A DNA stretch of 13,694 nt, taken from assembly GCA_035403085.1 (NCBI GenBank), contig DAONEM010000046.1, forward strand, positions 1 to 13,694, in the 5' to 3' direction. How positions within the stretch are numbered: position 1 is the first letter of the stretch; each line of letters opens with the position of its first letter. The DNA comes from JAMOAD01 sp023621955 (lineage in GTDB: Bacteria > Acidobacteriota > Aminicenantia > JAMOAD01). The position numbers and the translations under genes were made by a program. The notes beneath the pieces were generated by a model. It ran no database searches. It was not told where the DNA came from and saw only the letters and a list, made by a program, of their open reading frames with translations. Shown piece by piece: positions 12,130-13,694 of this stretch.

Positions 12130-13620
12130 ATGAGAGTACAACTGTTTGTGCCCCCCCATGGGTATGTCGCGCAGCGGTGGTCTGAGGGGAGCTCTATGCC
12201 CCCCTTGGGGGTTCTCTTCCTTGCCGCTGTCCTTGAAGAGAAGGGCCACGACGTGGATGTTGTCCCCGCGGATATTCTTAAACTCGATCAGAAAGGGATT
12301 GTGGAGAGAATTGAGGGTTTCAAACCGGAAGTCGTCGGAATCACGACCACCACGGAGAACCGCTTCGACACCTTCCGTCTTGCGGGGATTGTCAAAAAAG
12401 TAAACCCCCAGATGGTTACCGTTCTGGGAGGGCCCCACATCTCTATGGCCATGGAGGAGACTCTCCTCTACCGTCCAGAGGCGGACATTCTCTGCATCGG
12501 AGAGGGAGAGGAGACGATCGTCGAACTCGTGGAGGCCCTTGAGAGAGGAGGGGACCTCGGAAAGGTCAGAGGAATCGTCTACAGGAAGGAGGGACATGTT
12601 CTCTTCACGGGACACCGCCCTCCTATCGAAGATTTGGACACCCTTCCCTTTCCTGCGCGCCATAAGATTCCTATGGAGAAGTACCGCTTCTACGTAGACA
12701 CCAGGGACGGAAAGTCCTTGAGGGCTCAGAACCTCATGACCTCCCGGGGCTGTCCCTTCGCCTGCTATTTTTGTGCGACTCCCGTCAACTGGGGACGGAA
12801 GGTCAGGGGGCACTCCCCTGAGCGGGTCCTTCAAGAGATGGAACACCTGATGGACAAGTACGGGGCGGAGTTCTTCTGGTTCTACGACGATACCCTGAAC
12901 TACAACCCCGCACGGTTGAACAAAATCATGGACGGGATTCTCGAAAGGAGATGGAACATCCGCTTCTGTAACGAGTTCCGTATCGATGCCATAGAGAAGC
13001 CTCTGCTGGAGAAGATGCGAACAGCCGGTCTCGAGCTGGCTTTCTTCGGTATTGAGGCTGGCGCCCGAAGGGTTCGCAGAGAGATCGTCGGCAAAGAGTT
13101 CGATCTGGAGAGAGCCTACCGCTTTCTGGAGTGGTCCAAGGAGTTGGACTTCGTTCCCAACCCCTTCTTTATCTTTTCCCACGATACCGAGAGTTGGCAG
13201 GAGGCCCAAGAGACTCTTGAGATCATGGAGAGAGTCAAGAGCATCAACCCTCTCTCCCAGATCTCCACGGCCATCCTCCACGTCTACCCCGGGACTCCTT
13301 TGGAACGGAAAGCGAGGGAGAAGGGGATTATTCCTCAAGACTTCCTCTGGTCCAAGGAAGAGGAGATGAAGAGAGTGGCCCGCTTCCCCGCCGCTCAAGG
13401 GGATGTTCCCCTCTATAAAGACCGTCTCTCTTGGTGGCAGATCGGGAAACTTGTCATGGGGTGGTCTGCGGTTAACAAGAAGCGCTTTTCCCGTTCGAAG
13501 GTTCGAACACTTCTACGAACCCTTAAGGGGCCCAAGGATCTCTGGATCTATATAGTCTTTGCCCTTGCTTTGGTCCGAGTTCTTTTTTTAAGGCTCATAG
13601 GAAGAGAGTCGAAAGTCTGA
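12130..13620 (+). CDS. B12-binding-domain radical SAM protein of unknown substrate
   Basis: A 496-residue protein of the cobalamin-binding radical SAM class. Residues 1-145 form a Rossmann-like B12-binding domain with PPLGVLFLAAVLEEKGHDV (24-42), TVLGGPHIS (97-105) and GEGEETI (124-130). The DxHxxG His-on motif is not seen, which is usual in this class. The radical SAM domain (about 198-400) has CPFACYFC (Cys208, Cys212, Cys215), binding the 4Fe-4S cluster that cleaves S-adenosylmethionine. The C-terminus (about 473-490) carries one hydrophobic segment followed by Arg/Lys, which may anchor the protein to the membrane. Members catalyse methylations and ring-forming reactions; the substrate here is unknown and the neighbours give no pathway clue. 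It is a single gene divergent from pfkA. Confidence 0.9.
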   Translation: MRVQLFVPPHGYVAQRWSEGSSMPPLGVLFLAAVLEEKGHDVDVVPADILKLDQKGIVERIEGFKPEVVGITTTTENRFDTFRLAGIVKKVNPQMVTVLGGPHISMAMEETLLYRPEADILCIGEGEETIVELVEALERGGDLGKVRGIVYRKEGHVLFTGHRPPIEDLDTLPFPARHKIPMEKYRFYVDTRDGKSLRAQNLMTSRGCPFACYFCATPVNWGRKVRGHSPERVLQEMEHLMDKYGAEFFWFYDDTLNYNPARLNKIMDGILERRWNIRFCNEFRIDAIEKPLLEKMRTAGLELAFFGIEAGARRVRREIVGKEFDLERAYRFLEWSKELDFVPNPFFIFSHDTESWQEAQETLEIMERVKSINPLSQISTAILHVYPGTPLERKAREKGIIPQDFLWSKEEEMKRVARFPAAQGDVPLYKDRLSWWQIGKLVMGWSAVNKKRFSRSKVRTLLRTLKGPKDLWIYIVFALALVRVLFLRLIGRESKV

Positions 13621-13640
13621 TCTCCCCTTTGATCTTACTG

Positions 13641-13660
13641 AGGGTACACCCTTTTTTCTT
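13641..13660 (+). terminator. Weak candidate terminator after the radical SAM gene
   Basis: A short 4-bp hairpin AGGG-TACA-CCCT (13641-13652) runs into TTTTTCTT. The stem is too short for a confident call, but position and T tract fit. The remaining bases to the window end (13661-13694) show nothing recognisable. Confidence 0.3.
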
Positions 13661-13694
13661 TACTGGGGACACTCCCTAAATTCTCTTTTCCTCT

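Noticed and set aside
12004..13398. A 464-codon open frame on the minus strand opposite the radical SAM gene
   Set aside because: The plus-strand gene has clear motifs; the antisense product has none and would overlap the pfkA promoter and start.

Overview
The window looks like chromosomal DNA of a strictly anaerobic, peptide- or amino-acid-fermenting bacterium of moderately high GC. The grounds are a full set of anaerobe-type oxygen-detoxification proteins (rubredoxin, flavodiiron protein, superoxide reductase, rubrerythrin), an archaeal-type phosphoglycerate mutase, a cytosolic dipeptidase, and strong AGGAGG ribosome binding sites in front of nearly every gene. The phylum Synergistota (Dethiosulfovibrio-like) is my best guess, but that is inference from gene content and feel; a clostridial-type Firmicute is the main alternative. 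I saw no tRNA, rRNA, CRISPR array, insertion sequence or prophage.

Layout. (1) 1-3600, plus strand: the 3' part of cydB, then rubredoxin, flavodiiron protein (fprA), superoxide reductase (neelaredoxin type), a stand-alone ferritin-like diiron protein and rubrerythrin. Gaps run from a 1-base overlap to 16 bases, and a strong hairpin terminator follows. This reads as one oxygen/ROS-defence operon: cytochrome bd removes O2 at the membrane, FprA reduces O2 (or NO) in the cytoplasm using rubredoxin electrons, SOR reduces superoxide to peroxide, and rubrerythrin (perhaps with the ferritin-like protein) removes the peroxide. (2) 3625-5433, minus strand: archaeal-type phosphoglycerate mutase (apgM) followed by a small lipoprotein, converging on the first operon at a shared hairpin. 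(3) 5434-5692: divergent control region with two textbook sigma70-type promoters and a pair of direct repeats. (4) 5693-6853, plus: type III PLP ornithine/lysine decarboxylase, ended by a hairpin. (5) 6926-9645, minus: a DegT-family aminotransferase and the dipeptidase PepD, apparently separate transcription units divided by a minus-strand terminator. (6) 9800-12019, minus: a two-gene unit, pfkA then a thymidylate kinase with an unusual N-terminal extension of about 170 residues. The two genes share a reading frame and are separated by one TGA. (7) 12130-13620, plus: a B12-binding-domain radical SAM protein with a C-terminal hydrophobic helix, divergent from pfkA.

Most worth following up: the pfkA-TGA-tmk arrangement and the unrecognised N-terminal domain of the kinase, the G8 tract inside the pfkA promoter spacer (part of a wider excess of G/C homopolymers), and the compact oxygen-defence operon with its extra ferritin-like protein. 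I did not find anything I would confidently call a wholly new system.
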